Source of the DNA: Annulohypoxylon bovei var. microspora
Lineage: Eukaryota > Ascomycota > Sordariomycetes > Xylariales > Hypoxylaceae
NCBI GenBank assembly: GCA_022836615.1
Contig: MU405396.1
Location: forward strand, 1 to 63,654
Reading direction: 5' to 3'
DNA: 63,654 nt
Below, one piece after another: positions 33,854 through 45,139 of this stretch. Below the pieces are notes generated by a model. The model was given only the letters and a program-made list of their open reading frames with translations, did no database searches and was not told the DNA's origin. Position numbers and translations under genes: made by a program. Numbering within the stretch: the stretch's first letter is position 1; each line of letters begins with the position of its first letter.

Positions 33854-34993
33854 ATGTCCCCTGAAAACCACGCCGCGTACCTTGTAAAGGCAGGCGCGAT
33901 ACCCCTCGAAGTCAAGCCGGCGCCATACACGACACCTGGTCCAGATGAAATTGTTGTTCAGAACGCTGCCATCGCTATCAACCCGGTAGACTATACTAAG
34001 CAACACGGCGGCGACCAGATGTTCGCTTGGATCAAGTACCCTCACGTCCTCGGTAGCGACGTTGCCGGCGAGGTCGTCGAAGTTGGCACAGGGGGAAAGG
34101 CAGCACAGCTATTCAAGCCCGGCGATCGTGTGTTGGGTCTTGCTGTCGGCATGGACAAGCGCTCAGCCGGGGCTTCTGAGGGTGCATTCCAACAATACAC
34201 CGTGCTGCGGAGTAACTTGGCGACCAAGATCCCGGACGACTTGTCTTACGAAAGAGCCTGTGTCCTACCGATGGGTATATCGGCTGCCGCCTGCGGTCTT
34301 TTCATGAAAGATTACGGCGCCCTGAAATACCCCACGTCGTCACGTAAATCGCAAGACGGCAAGACACCAGCTGAAGTGTTCATAGTATGGGGCGGCTCCA
34401 GTAGCGTCGGCAGCAACGCCATCCAACTGGCCAAGGCCGCCGGGTATGAGGTCATTGCGACGTCCTCACCGAAGAACTTTGAGTACCTGAAAGAGCTCGG
34501 TGCATTACAGGTCTACGATTATAAGAACCCTGACACTATCGCCGAGATCACCGCAGCTCTACAGAACAGAACTTGCGCCGGCGCTATCGCCACAGGCGTC
34601 GGGTCTGACGAGGCGTGTATCGACATCTTGGCCGCGGTGCCGGGCCGCAAGTTCGTCGCGCAAACGACTGTCCCGCTTAACCCTGCGACTATGCCGAAGA
34701 ACATCATCAAATTTATAGGTGTTATGCTAGGCTTTCTATGGTGGAACGTTAAGATTTCTCTTACCGCGAGGTTCAAGGGGGTGACGACGAAGTTCATTTG
34801 GGCCACCGATGTGGTGGATAATGAGGTCGGGGAGATGATCTACCATGATTTCTTGCCCGGAGCCCTTGCTAGTGGACAGTATCAGCCGAAACCCGAGCCG
34901 CAGATTGTTGGAAAGGGCCTGGAGTATGTACAAGAAGCGTTGGATACGAGTTTGAAAGGGGTTTCTGCTGCTAAAGTTGTGGTTACTCTCTGA
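33854..34993 (+). CDS. Medium-chain (zinc-type MDR) NADPH oxidoreductase, enoyl-reductase-like
   Basis: A single exon of 379 aa beginning MSPENHAAYLVKAG. The GroES-like half runs from residue ~15 to 130 (EIVVQNAAIAINPVDYT, YPHVLGSDVAGEVVEVG). The Rossmann half starts with WGGSSSVGSNAIQLAKAAGY at about 177-196, a non-canonical but usual dinucleotide loop in this group. The usual catalytic-zinc and structural-zinc cysteines of alcohol dehydrogenases are not evident, which fits zinc-free quinone or enoyl reductases. Fungal relatives work as trans-enoyl reductases of polyketide synthases or as stand-alone quinone/enone reductases. No polyketide synthase is present here, so detoxification or general metabolism is more likely. 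It converges with a DHA2 exporter 272 bp away. Confidence 0.85.
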   Translation: MSPENHAAYLVKAGAIPLEVKPAPYTTPGPDEIVVQNAAIAINPVDYTKQHGGDQMFAWIKYPHVLGSDVAGEVVEVGTGGKAAQLFKPGDRVLGLAVGMDKRSAGASEGAFQQYTVLRSNLATKIPDDLSYERACVLPMGISAAACGLFMKDYGALKYPTSSRKSQDGKTPAEVFIVWGGSSSVGSNAIQLAKAAGYEVIATSSPKNFEYLKELGALQVYDYKNPDTIAEITAALQNRTCAGAIATGVGSDEACIDILAAVPGRKFVAQTTVPLNPATMPKNIIKFIGVMLGFLWWNVKISLTARFKGVTTKFIWATDVVDNEVGEMIYHDFLPGALASGQYQPKPEPQIVGKGLEYVQEALDTSLKGVSAAKVVVTL

Positions 34994-35265
34994 GTTAAGG
35001 CTTAATTCCTTTACATCGTTCGTTAGCATTCTTTTTTTATAGCTAGAATATACCACCGTCGTTAGTTTATACACGTACATTGCATTGCACCATCAAATAT
35101 ATATTGATAAAGTTTGAAATGACCGTACGACGGCTTAGAGATAGGTATTATGAATTTCTATTTCAGAATTTCGGTTTCATGACCCGCTTCCCCAGACGCC
35201 AACCCTAATACAAAACCGTCATTGCGACCTCGTGTCATTAGAAATAATCTCTCATAACTCATTTA

Positions 35266-37905
35266 CTACTTCAAACCCTCAGCCGGCTCACGTAAATCCT
35301 TCTCATTAGATTTCGTACGGATGTTTTCCCAGGTGAAGCACCATCCCACAAGAAATGCCGGCACGGCAACACCAACAGTGAAGTACCAGACGCGCTGCAG
35401 AGCTTTCGAATAGGACAAAAGAACGCCCGGTAACTTCTCTAGGCCTACAGCTTGGTATATAGACGCGGAAGTCGTGCCGGCGTTGATAACAAGAGATGGA
35501 TCGACCCCTGGGGCGTACTGTGGTATTAGGGTAACGAGGCTGTTAGTGAGAATAGTCTGCCCCAGCGCGACCACGACGGCCGTGCCGAAGTTTTGGAGGA
35601 ATACTAGAGTCGACATGGCACTGGGTATCATCTCTTTCGGAAGACTGTTTTGCATTGCGAGAAAGGGCTAAGGCAAAGAGAATGTTAGTGGCACCTTGAA
35701 AGTAGTTACCTGCCTACCTAGATACCTAGGGTAGCATAGGTAGGTAACCATGAAATAAGGGGGCAAGGGGGGAACATACAACTGCCATAGTGATACCTCG
35801 GCCAGCTCCCATGATTATTTGAAATCCGATCCAATGGCTCGCAGGAGTGTAGGGTGTGAAGAGACTTAAAAGACCACATCCGATCACATTCAAAGCAGTG
35901 CCTATGAGGATGAACGGGGGGAAATATCCAATCCGTTGAACTATACTCGAGTTAGTGGTTGCTGTCGAACTGGTGATGAAGCTGATCCACCAACTTACCA
36001 AGCCCCCCTGATATAATCCCGAAAATCATCTGTGATAGGATATTAGGTAGAACAGATACACCGCTTATGAACGGCGATTTGGCGAGCACGGCTTGGAAGT
36101 AGATCGGCAGGTAGTAAGCCGTGATGTAGACCGTTCCGCTTAGAAAAAAGCCGGTCAGGCAGCTAGCCCACACGACACGTCTGCCTATCATCGAACGCGG
36201 CACCATGGCGTTATCTCCTTGATAGATATCCCATATTAGCCAGACGATGAAGGTGACGCCCGCACCGCAGAAGAGGCCAATAATCTGGGAGCTATCCCAC
36301 CGATACTGGTGTCCACCGTACTGGAGCGCGAGGAAGAACATGATAGCTGCCGGGGCAAAGAGGAAGAATCCCGGTAGGTCGAAGTCCATGATTGCATGTT
36401 TGAGCACTTGTTGTGCATTAGGCTTTTTGATGTGGTCTGGAATTCGGATGAAGACGATCGCTAGAATTACAACTCCGCCGATAGGGAGATTGATGTAAAA
36501 GCCTAACCACTGTTAATGAACTGAGAGGGTATTAACCTAGAATGAGGGTTGCTTACACCATCTCCATGTCACGTATTGGGTGAAGGCGCCGCCAATGAGT
36601 GGTCCGAAGGCAATCCCTAATTGACCAACTGCAGATATTCCGTTAATATGGATATGATATTCACCTATCAGGGGCTAGTTCACTTACGGCCCATGAGAAT
36701 TCCGACGACAGCTTTAGACTCGGTCAGTGAAGTTATGTTCTACAGCGAAAGGTTAAATACCTGGTTGGCGACGCGGCGGAACGCAAGAGTTGAGGATGAT
36801 CAAAGCTCCGTTTATGAGGCCCGATCCACCTGCTCCGGCAATTGCTCTCCCGCCGATGAGCATTACCGAGGACTTGGCTGTACCGCATACTACGGATCCG
36901 ACCTCGAACAGGATGAGGTATGTGATGAAAGACCACTGTAGGATAAGGTAAGTTTGAACTCTTTGGCTCATCTATCTGATTGGGTGGGATCAGCATACCT
37001 TTGAATTCAGCTTGGAGTAGACTTTACCACCTAATGGCTGTAATGTTGACCTTGTTCTCGTCAATACCCAACTACTTCCTGGTATGATACTGTATTTGTT
37101 GGTTAAAGTACTTACGAGGTTAGTTGGTAAGCGCTAGCATACCATCCGACATCTAACAGAGAGTGGAACTCGTCGGTGATATAGGGGATGGCCTATTAGG
37201 ACTTCGTCAGCATGTAGCCCACTTCAAACTATCAGGTGCTAGAGGTACTAGAACTACACTCACGGTTGCGAGAATGGTATTATCCAACATAACAAGGAAG
37301 TAAACGATCGTGAGTGCGCCCAGTACTAGGTATAGCATGGGACCCTTGATGTATTCCTCATCTTGCTCGTTGATTAATATTGGACTAGAAAGCCTATCCG
37401 CCTCACTCTGAGGTTCTAGATCCTCCCGCAGAGTTCTTTCACTCCCTCCATGCTCCTCGGAATCTATGTCGTGAATTTCTTGCTCTTTGGTCTCCTTATT
37501 CGAAGATTGCTGCTTTTCCGGTTTGATATCGAAGGCTAGTGTTTCTTCAGATACTATCCCGGCGTTTTCGTGTTCCACACGCTTCTCGGTGGTTTGAAGA
37601 TCTTCATCATGTGATTGTAAAAAGCTAGATATAGTTGTTACTAACTGCGGCGTATCTAGGGTTACGTTATCTTCTCCAACTGCTGCATTGGGGAGTTGGT
37701 GTCCTTCAAGCTCCGTGCTAGGAGGCTGCGGGTCCTCTGATCTGTTCAAAGTCCGATGAAGCTCGTTGTGTGATGACGATGAGAAGCTGGCAATAGTCGT
37801 CATAGACGGTGGCATATGCAATATCTGCCGGTGTTCATCGGACCTTGTGCTAGAGTTTTCTTGGTTTTCGGTGTGCGATACCGAGGAGCTAGATGTACTT
37901 GCCAT
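35266..37905 (-). CDS. MFS multidrug exporter, DHA2 (14-TM) type
   Basis: Nine exons: 37905-37264, 37192-37116, 37050-36999, 36935-36761, 36711-36688, 36628-36557, 36502-35999, 35940-35780 and 35667-35266. They give 702 aa. Exon 5 is only 24 nt, coding part of AVVGILMG. Conserved signatures are LDNTILATAIPYITDEFHS (motif D1), GWYASAYQLT, QPLGGKVYSKLNSKW (motif A), GAGGSGLINGALIIL and TWRWCFYINLPIGG. DHA2 pumps export drugs or toxins by H+ antiport at the plasma membrane. The first ~190 residues are hydrophilic, Ser/Glu-rich and far longer than usual (about 40-60). Intron 8 (112 nt) is lengthened by a CCTAGG-type inverted repeat. The convergent MDR enzyme and the Zn2Cys6 gene 3.4 kb away may be functional partners. 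The start codon could lie further 3' if the long N-terminus is not real. Confidence 0.88.
35703..35750. repeat. CCTAGG-type inverted repeat inside intron 8 of the DHA2 gene
   Basis: Arms GTTACCTACCTA and TAGGTAGGCAGGTAAC (read on the minus strand) flank a centre containing CCTAGG. This is the longest intron of the gene. The same motif occurs in many spacers of this window. Confidence 0.55.
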
Positions 37906-40900
37906 CCCAATGATTTATTTCGATGACTAAAATCACTCAAAATCTGAGAAGAGGAAGACACTGCCGAGTAGTCCATTCCATGTTACCCATGCTATCTAAT
38001 ACCTAACACACGTAAGTACGCAAGTTTCCAAGCACCTGGGTACATAGCTTATCTTGCTCTGTTTCCTCTTTCTGCATTTATCGGCGTATGTCTTCTAAAT
38101 ATTGATACATACATGTTTCTGTACCATGATATCGAAACTTTAGCTAGAAAGAAGCAACTAATGATGCCGGCAAGTTATGTGTTCAATATTGTGGCGCCCT
38201 TTCTGTTTCACAATCTTTTTACAGATGACGGTAGCCTTGGAAGGAGTCTGGGAGCTAAGTCATGTCTCTCCAAGATGGTTCTTGATAAGTTAGTCGGCAG
38301 ACTTATTTACTCCCCGACACGTTTTGACATAGGTGCAAAGCACGTGGAAAGACCTGATAAACGTTGTAGCCCTGAACATTGAAGTCTTTATGTCGTAGTA
38401 GTTGAGGATCTTCACCTACCTACACCGAGCTGACCGAGGTAGAATCTGGTGGCACTGTTAGCGTGGCACAAAAGCGGGCTGCCCTACACAAGGGTACCTA
38501 CCTTGGGCCGCCATTCTCAGAAATTGAAAATATATTTCTATCCATACCTCGCCTCCCTAGGATGAATCCTATAGAAATAGAGAGCGGCCTTAAAATCGTT
38601 ATCGTGAAATGAGGTACAGAAACGTTCTTGTAAAACCATTCATTGAATATCGTAGAGAGTTGACTAGCGGGATGCATTCTTTAATGACTAGATTATTTGG
38701 ATAATTGTAAACGGTATTGACTTAGTAAGAGCGTATTTCGCAAACGCGTTTTCGGCACAGACAGGGAGATCGGCACAGAGCACTGACCTTGGCACATAAA
38801 TTACCAGGAATTCAGCACCCGCCAGCCCGCCCAGGATGGGATCGCGTTTTACATCATTTTTTTCTACTATTACTACTACTAGACTTGACGCGCCGATGAT
38901 TCTTTTAGTTTTCTTGCCCTCTGCGCGAACTAAATAATTATGTGTAGAGTCTCAGAGATGGCTAATAATCTGATGTAAGCTCTATTTCTATGGTCATTGA
39001 GACAGCACCACACTAACGTTATGCGAGAAAAGGGCAACCCTTTAGTGAAGTTGGGAAGACGTGTACCGATCATCGATCTTCACCTTCATGTCCTCTTACT
39101 GTCGAATGTGAAACCCAGTTCCATGGAGAAATGCCGAAACGCCCATGAATAAAAGACTACATCTTGTTGCTTCTACGATGCACCTATCGATCTTGACCCC
39201 CGTCGGAACCGAACCTCGATTCGCCGACTTGCAAGATTCCCTAGTTTACGCCATGGGTTGTGCTCGATGATTGGAGTTTACAGCCTAGATAGATGTGAGT
39301 TGGTGGAGGCAACGCCAGGTCTATGGCATTGATCCTCTCTTCCCTTAAGTGGACGATGCTGGATTAAGCTCTATGGATTTATTGAAGAATACCAATACCT
39401 AGATGATAATGTGTCTCGTAGGCTATAGTCAAGGGGTAAGATTTTCGTGATAGAGACTATTATCAGCTCAACTTGCAAGTTCTTGCTTGTATTCTCACTC
39501 GTCCGACATCACGTCTTTTACAGCAGGTCTCCCTAAAACTACCGCACGGTGCCCCATTGAGGCAGACATATGGCGGTATTTACTTGGAAGTTTGGTGACG
39601 ACATCAATCATCAGGACCTGGGCAGACTATAAGGAGAACCCGCCACCTGGGAACATGCTGGCCCTGCGCTATTTCTTGGTTACCAAGATAATTGATGCTA
39701 TCTATACTGCATTAATGGAGAATTGCCTAAGCTGTAAGAGTGTCATTAGAAGGCGGCCCCCACAAGATGTATTATAGTGAGTATAAACATGGCGTTGTTG
39801 CACCAACGCCAGCGTGGATTAAATCCTCCGGTAGGTTCACTTGGGAGGTAAGTAGGCGTTCGTGCTCGCCTGCGCGCGCCCTTGGTTCATACGCCATCGA
39901 TAAATTACCTACGATTACATTCACCACAACCTAGGTAAGCTTCGAGATTCCTCTCCAAGCTGCCTATAACGTTTACCATGGCTTACATTATGATTTAATA
40001 TACCCTCAGTATGTACAAGGGCAAAACATCTTCACTTAGGCCATAATAATAATATGTAAACTTCCAAATTTATAGCAATCCTCTCATGTAAGGCATTAGC
40101 CAGGAAATGATCAGGACTCAAGAAAAGACATGTCTTATCTGATTACGTTATGGATCAATGCCGGCATGGGAGACGGCAGGCCGGTAGGTAGGTACTATGC
40201 ACATGTAGTGACCAACCAATCATTTACTTTATCAACAGAATGATTCACTTTCTCTCTTTGCTCGACCATGATCTAGATTTACACAGCTCAGAACGTCGAT
40301 CGGTGTGGATTTCCGACGCACTATCAGTCCCAACACAGTGGTTCCCTCAGATCTTATTGGCTTGTGAATAGGTAAGCTAAAATGACGAACGTGCTCGCTA
40401 TGAACGGGTGGCTCCGCTATGGGTCTACATCTTTGCTTAGGTCTAATTCATTGATTGATCGACGGTCTTAATTGAGTATATATTGAGTCTAGTCAAAGTA
40501 GCTAACCTTACTATCAGATATGTGACAATATTTTGACCCATGATTCTATAAAGAGGCTTCCAGGGCCTAGATGATATTATCGTAAAACATCTCACTAGGT
40601 AATTCCCTGAAGTGAGTCGGTGCATGAGATCGGGGGCCGTGTTTGCCGATTCTGCGCGAGGCCGCCAAAAGGGCTTTCTTCAGGAGCCCTATGTCGGTAG
40701 TCGGAACAAGCTACAGGGTATCAATGCTACTACCCTTCCATCGCTAGGATAGTTCCGGTCCATCCTTCATGAGATCTCGGATCGATGCGTGCATTCCCGG
40801 GCTGGGAATTATGGGAGATATCGGCTCAAAACATATTAGACGCGCGCAATACTACGAAAAACGAGCGTTACAGGGAGGTATGCAGGCCATGCCGTCGACC

Positions 40901-41349
40901 GTTATACCAAGAGGCTGATCCTCGAAATGATTAGCCAAATTTGGTCTAAGACTGAACAATTTAGGTATAGGCCTGCTGTAAATTTCCTACTTAAGTAATG
41001 GCGTAGCTAGGGGCAAGCTGACGGCACTTGTGTATGTATATGCAATGAAAAGTTTTCCGATATCGAAGATCAGTTAAGACAGTTCACCTAGTTTGTATAG
41101 GAACTACTAACTGGGTCTCCGAGTGGCGTAAGCAGGCAATCTTGGCAATTATATACTTTAATCCTAACGCTTTCTCATATGGCATTGTTGTTTGATGGCC
41201 TAACGATCTTCTCAAAGTCAGTTGTTTTACAAATGGAGTTATCCTACAACCATTGCGATATGAGTTTATGAGATACACCTCAAATTTTCTATACTTTAAC
41301 GTCCTCCAAATTTGCTCGAGACACGGTTTTGCGAAGTAAACAGAACGCC
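37906..41349. other. Long gene-poor spacer
   Basis: No supported gene. Frames at 38113-38382 and 39487-39777 are open for about 90-95 codons but show no recognised family; the second lacks an ATG. A GGTAGGTAGGTACTA microrepeat lies near 40181-40195. The region may hold further decayed genes that I could not identify. Confidence 0.5.
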
Positions 41350-43538
41350 ATGTATGGACGGGCCGAGCCACGTCAGCAACCTGGATATGCCTGTGAAGGT
41401 ATGTTTTAACGTCTCAGCCCCTGGCAACACAAGTCAGAAATCGGCTTATGACGCCGAATAAGAGAGGGGTGAGAGCCTGGGAATCTAGAACAGATATGCT
41501 ACGGCGACGTCTCATTCGGACTTGATACTAATTGGATGAAACTGCAAAGAGTGTCGTAAGAAGAAGCTTCGGTGCGACAGGCAACGTCCACAATGCGGCG
41601 CGTGCGCCAATGCCCAAATTCCATGCGAGGTGAACGACCGTCGCGTACCTCGCGGTCCTAAGAAAGGAAGCATAGGTGCTCTTCGTAGTCGCATCGGTGG
41701 GTCATCTTGAAAATAATAATATCGCTGCGAGTGCTAAATGTTAAGATAGTAGCATTAGAGCGTCGTCTCTCTACATCACAAACCGAGGACGTCGATGGAC
41801 ATGAACTCGGGTTGACGGAATCTCCTATAAAAGAGAACGTCACGGCGCAATTTCCATGTATGTGTTTTGAGCTTACTGCTTACTTTCTGAAGTTCTCCTG
41901 TCGGACAATGCCTCAGCCCCAACTAATCTGAGACATCTTCAACGATAGTCTGTTTTCTTCTCTCGGCGATAATAACACTTTTTCATTGTAGTACCAGATT
42001 GGGATGTACCGCAACAAGAACATCAACCGAGCAACTCGATGCCTCTTGCTTGGGGGCCGTTAGAGGGCGTGCCTCATTCACCGCTGCTATTCCCTGATGT
42101 CGCGGTCTTGCCTACCATAGCAGCGCCGTATCCATCGCCAAAACAGAGCCCCGCTTCGATCGGCGATGTCTTCATACCAGATCTCACGAAGGCTGATTTG
42201 TGAGTTCTTCTTTCCCGTGGGAATAACTACGGCTGCAGAGGCTTACTCTAGCTACAGGATACAACTTTATTTTGACCGTGTTCATCCAATTATCCCCATA
42301 CTTAACAAGCTCAAAACTTTCAGATGGATAACTGATGGGAATAATATGAGCGAAGCCCGGCAATGTTTACAATATGCTATGTGGACCTCTGCTACCGCCT
42401 TCTCGAGCCAGTTTGTCGGGCTTCAGGAGACCATGTACGCCAAGACCCGGTTTCTGCTCGAGCAGCTAGATTTACACGGCAGCGACACTTTGATCTGCCA
42501 TATCGAACATGTTCAAGCGTGGATTCTGATCACATTCTACGAGTTTTCTAGAACGAATTACAATCGTGGGTGGCATAGCGCCGGTCGAGTATTTCGTCTA
42601 GTGCAATTCTTAAGGCTTTATGACCTCGATAGCCCTAAGCCGCTAGGACCAGAGCGTGAGGACGATCCAATTTCGACAGAAGAGAAAAGACGCACTTTTT
42701 GGGTTGCATACTGCCTTGACCGGTTTATCAGCATCAGCGAAGGCGCTCCAATGACGCTGAATGAGGAAGTGGTGAGTTTTAGCCCCTCTCCCATAAGCAA
42801 AAGGGCGAACACAAATAAATTCTTGCGGGGATAATTACTCATTCTCGGTTTTGATAGGTCTACACACGTCTTCCATGCCTGGATACCGATTTCCAGAGGG
42901 GTCTTGTACCACAGGAGTGCTTTCTGGCAGAGACCATGTCTTCTGCAGAAATAAGACCTTACGCACCACTAGCGGAATGCATCATCGTAGTCACGATCTG
43001 CAGTCGAGCACTATTTCATAAGCAAATATACACCTTAGAAACACTGTGTAGCAACATCCCTCTCGACTTCTCCATGAGACACGATTGGTTAGACGGCATG
43101 CTGACGCGCCGGCTTGAAAATCTACAAGTCAACTACCCCTCGCCGACCATGGCTGAAAACCCCATGATTATCTTCTCATACATGATTGCTCACGCCGGCG
43201 TCATACATTTATGTCGTCTCATCGAGTCATTGTCTGGGAACGATCAAAACCAATCTTTGGTGTGGGAATTTCAAGAACGGGGTTTCTGGGCAGCCCAAGA
43301 AATTTCTCGACTGGCGAAAGAGCATGAGCATCTTGGTTACTTTAAGGCACACACATTTATGCCTCTCACGATATACTTAAGCGCATCGAGGCTTTCAAAA
43401 CACCTGGAGGTCCGAAAAGGCGAGCTGGACACGAACCAAGCCCGGGAAGTAGAGAAGTCACTCCACATCTCAATCGGGGCGTTACAGAAGCTTCAGTCTG
43501 TGAATAACCTCGCCAATTATTACTTACAGCTTTTGTAG
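41350..43538 (+). CDS. Zn2Cys6 fungal-specific transcription factor
   Basis: Six exons, 41350-41398, 41550-41696, 41750-41857, 41992-42199, 42252-42771 and 42858-43538, give 570 aa. The first intron (151 nt, GTATGT...AAAG) falls inside the zinc cluster and joins YACE to ECRKKKLRC. The six ligands are C15, C18, C25, C32, C35 and C42, spaced 2-6-6-2-6. A linker PRGPKKGSIGALRSRIVAL leads into a short coiled coil. The middle-homology (fungal_trans) domain starts near FYRIQLYFDRVHPIIPIL and includes RRTFWVAYCLDRFIS, typical of the family. It is a nuclear DNA-binding regulator, usually recognising CGG half-sites as a dimer. Targets are unknown; the DHA2 exporter and MDR enzyme are the nearest candidates. 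Exon 5 begins at the TCTAG acceptor because the nearer CTGCAG site would open with a stop. Confidence 0.88.
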
Positions 43539-45139
43539 TTGTATCCGTCTATGCACAGTCCTATATCAACTGTGCGATACAATGAATTGCGCTCTGTCGC
43601 AACTTTAAGCTGAATGGAGCTCAAATCTGGTATATTTACCTACGTTGGAGTACATGCGAGGATACAATCAAACACTGCTGGTATCGTATTGTCCATAAAA
43701 TTTAACTTTAGAATCTTGAAACCAAAGTCCAATAGCTACCTAGAAAATAGTTATCGTCTAACTCAACAACTGAACGCATTTGTTCTCCCGGATGTGCTGT
43801 TGTGATTGGGTACCTACCTACCTATGTCTTCGCAGCATCACGAGACATTTATAATAGAATTGCAGCCACGGTTTAACTAGGTACAAGAAAATAACCAAAT
43901 TCTACCTAGGCATCACGGCTTGACTATGAAATACCTATTTAAGTCTCGGATATAACAATCTTATGTTACACTAACTATGCTGTAATTGATCTCTTTTTAT
44001 TAGCACCTAACCTAATACTCTTCAGAGTAAATAAGAATGGTCAGTTACATATAGTTACTAACAAATATAATCATAGTAACAACGAAACTAATGACCCCCT
44101 TTCAAAATTTCAGCAGCTAGAACAACGATTATCACTTGTATACCGAAGCCAGAATACTTCTTCCCGATTCTCAATAGAGGTATTTACCTATAGATGAGAA
44201 ATCTCGAGCAAAAATTACAAGATTCTATTCTGCTTTAGTTAAAGATACGAGGAATTGCTACAATGTGGCTGGCAGTTTGCGGTAAGGGGGTTTTCCTTGC
44301 CAGTTAGATCAAGATCGGAAATCTCCGAACTCCAGACGTAATTCAAGTTATTGACGAGTTATTTTCATTAGGTATTTCAAAGTAGTTTCTGAGGTCAAAT
44401 CAAGCATTGCGGGGGCGGATTATTGCCTTTCTATCTCGATATCTAGAGTACTCAATGCGAGATTAATATAAAGGCTCGGCTACGCGCATTTGCCAAGCTG
44501 GGCCGTAACTTTAAGTCGGACCGTAACGTCCGCTTCGACGACATTCTACTCGCCACGTAACTGATCCGAGGGTATATCAATACCATTCGTCACGCGTCCA
44601 CTCCCCTTCAGGGGTGTCTCATACGTATCCGAGCATACTTGCCATTGAATATCGCCACGATACTGTTCTTTCCTGTTTGCTCTTGAGTACTAATCCTTGC
44701 AGAGCGTATCCGGCGGCTTGAGAATCTTCGACATGCTCCTAAGATATGTCGTACCATCATGTACGATCTAGGCATTAGCCGTATTAGCACAGTTTGCTTT
44801 CACAGTGAACGGTGGTGATGTGACGTACTCCAATACAGATACTGGCGGAGTAGAGTCAATTCTGAACATTTCATGCTAGCAGGCAACTACCAAGGAGAGG
44901 CGCTTCAGAATACACAGGTTACTGACAACCGGCTGTCTTAGTTCAATGGAGTGTATGGCAATGTTACTAAGATCTTAGAGGATTGTTTCACAACAAGGTC
45001 ATCTCGACCCCTGAAAACACATCCTCGTTCAACACTCACAGTAACGGTCTATCTCTACCTACGAATCAGGTAGATACGATATTGGCGCTATTCCAGATTT
45101 AGGAGCCCACGTCCCTTCAACGCCTCTAAGACTAGATAG
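43539..45139. other. Gene-poor spacer
   Basis: AT-rich to about 44250, then more mixed. A GGTACCTACCTACCTA microrepeat sits at about 43809-43824. The 5' part of the esterase relic could extend into this stretch, but nothing before 45140 could be aligned. Confidence 0.5.

Noticed and set aside
38113..38382. Open frame of 89 codons starting with ATG
   Set aside because: No domain, no signal peptide and no conserved motif. Length is within chance for AT-moderate DNA.
39487..39777. Open frame of 96 codons in the spacer before the Zn2Cys6 gene
   Set aside because: No ATG start at its edge, no recognised family and no splice-linked neighbours. Kept only as part of the spacer description.
41448..41696. 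Zn2Cys6 gene seemed broken: the zinc-cluster frame is preceded by an in-frame TGA with no AG acceptor before the first TGC
   Set aside because: A different splice resolves it. An upstream exon 41350-41398 supplies the first cysteine and the AAAG acceptor at 41549 joins it to ECRKKK, giving a complete cluster with canonical sites.
33854..43538. A secondary-metabolite gene cluster
   Set aside because: There is an MDR enzyme, an exporter and a regulator but no polyketide synthase, NRPS, terpene cyclase or other core enzyme.
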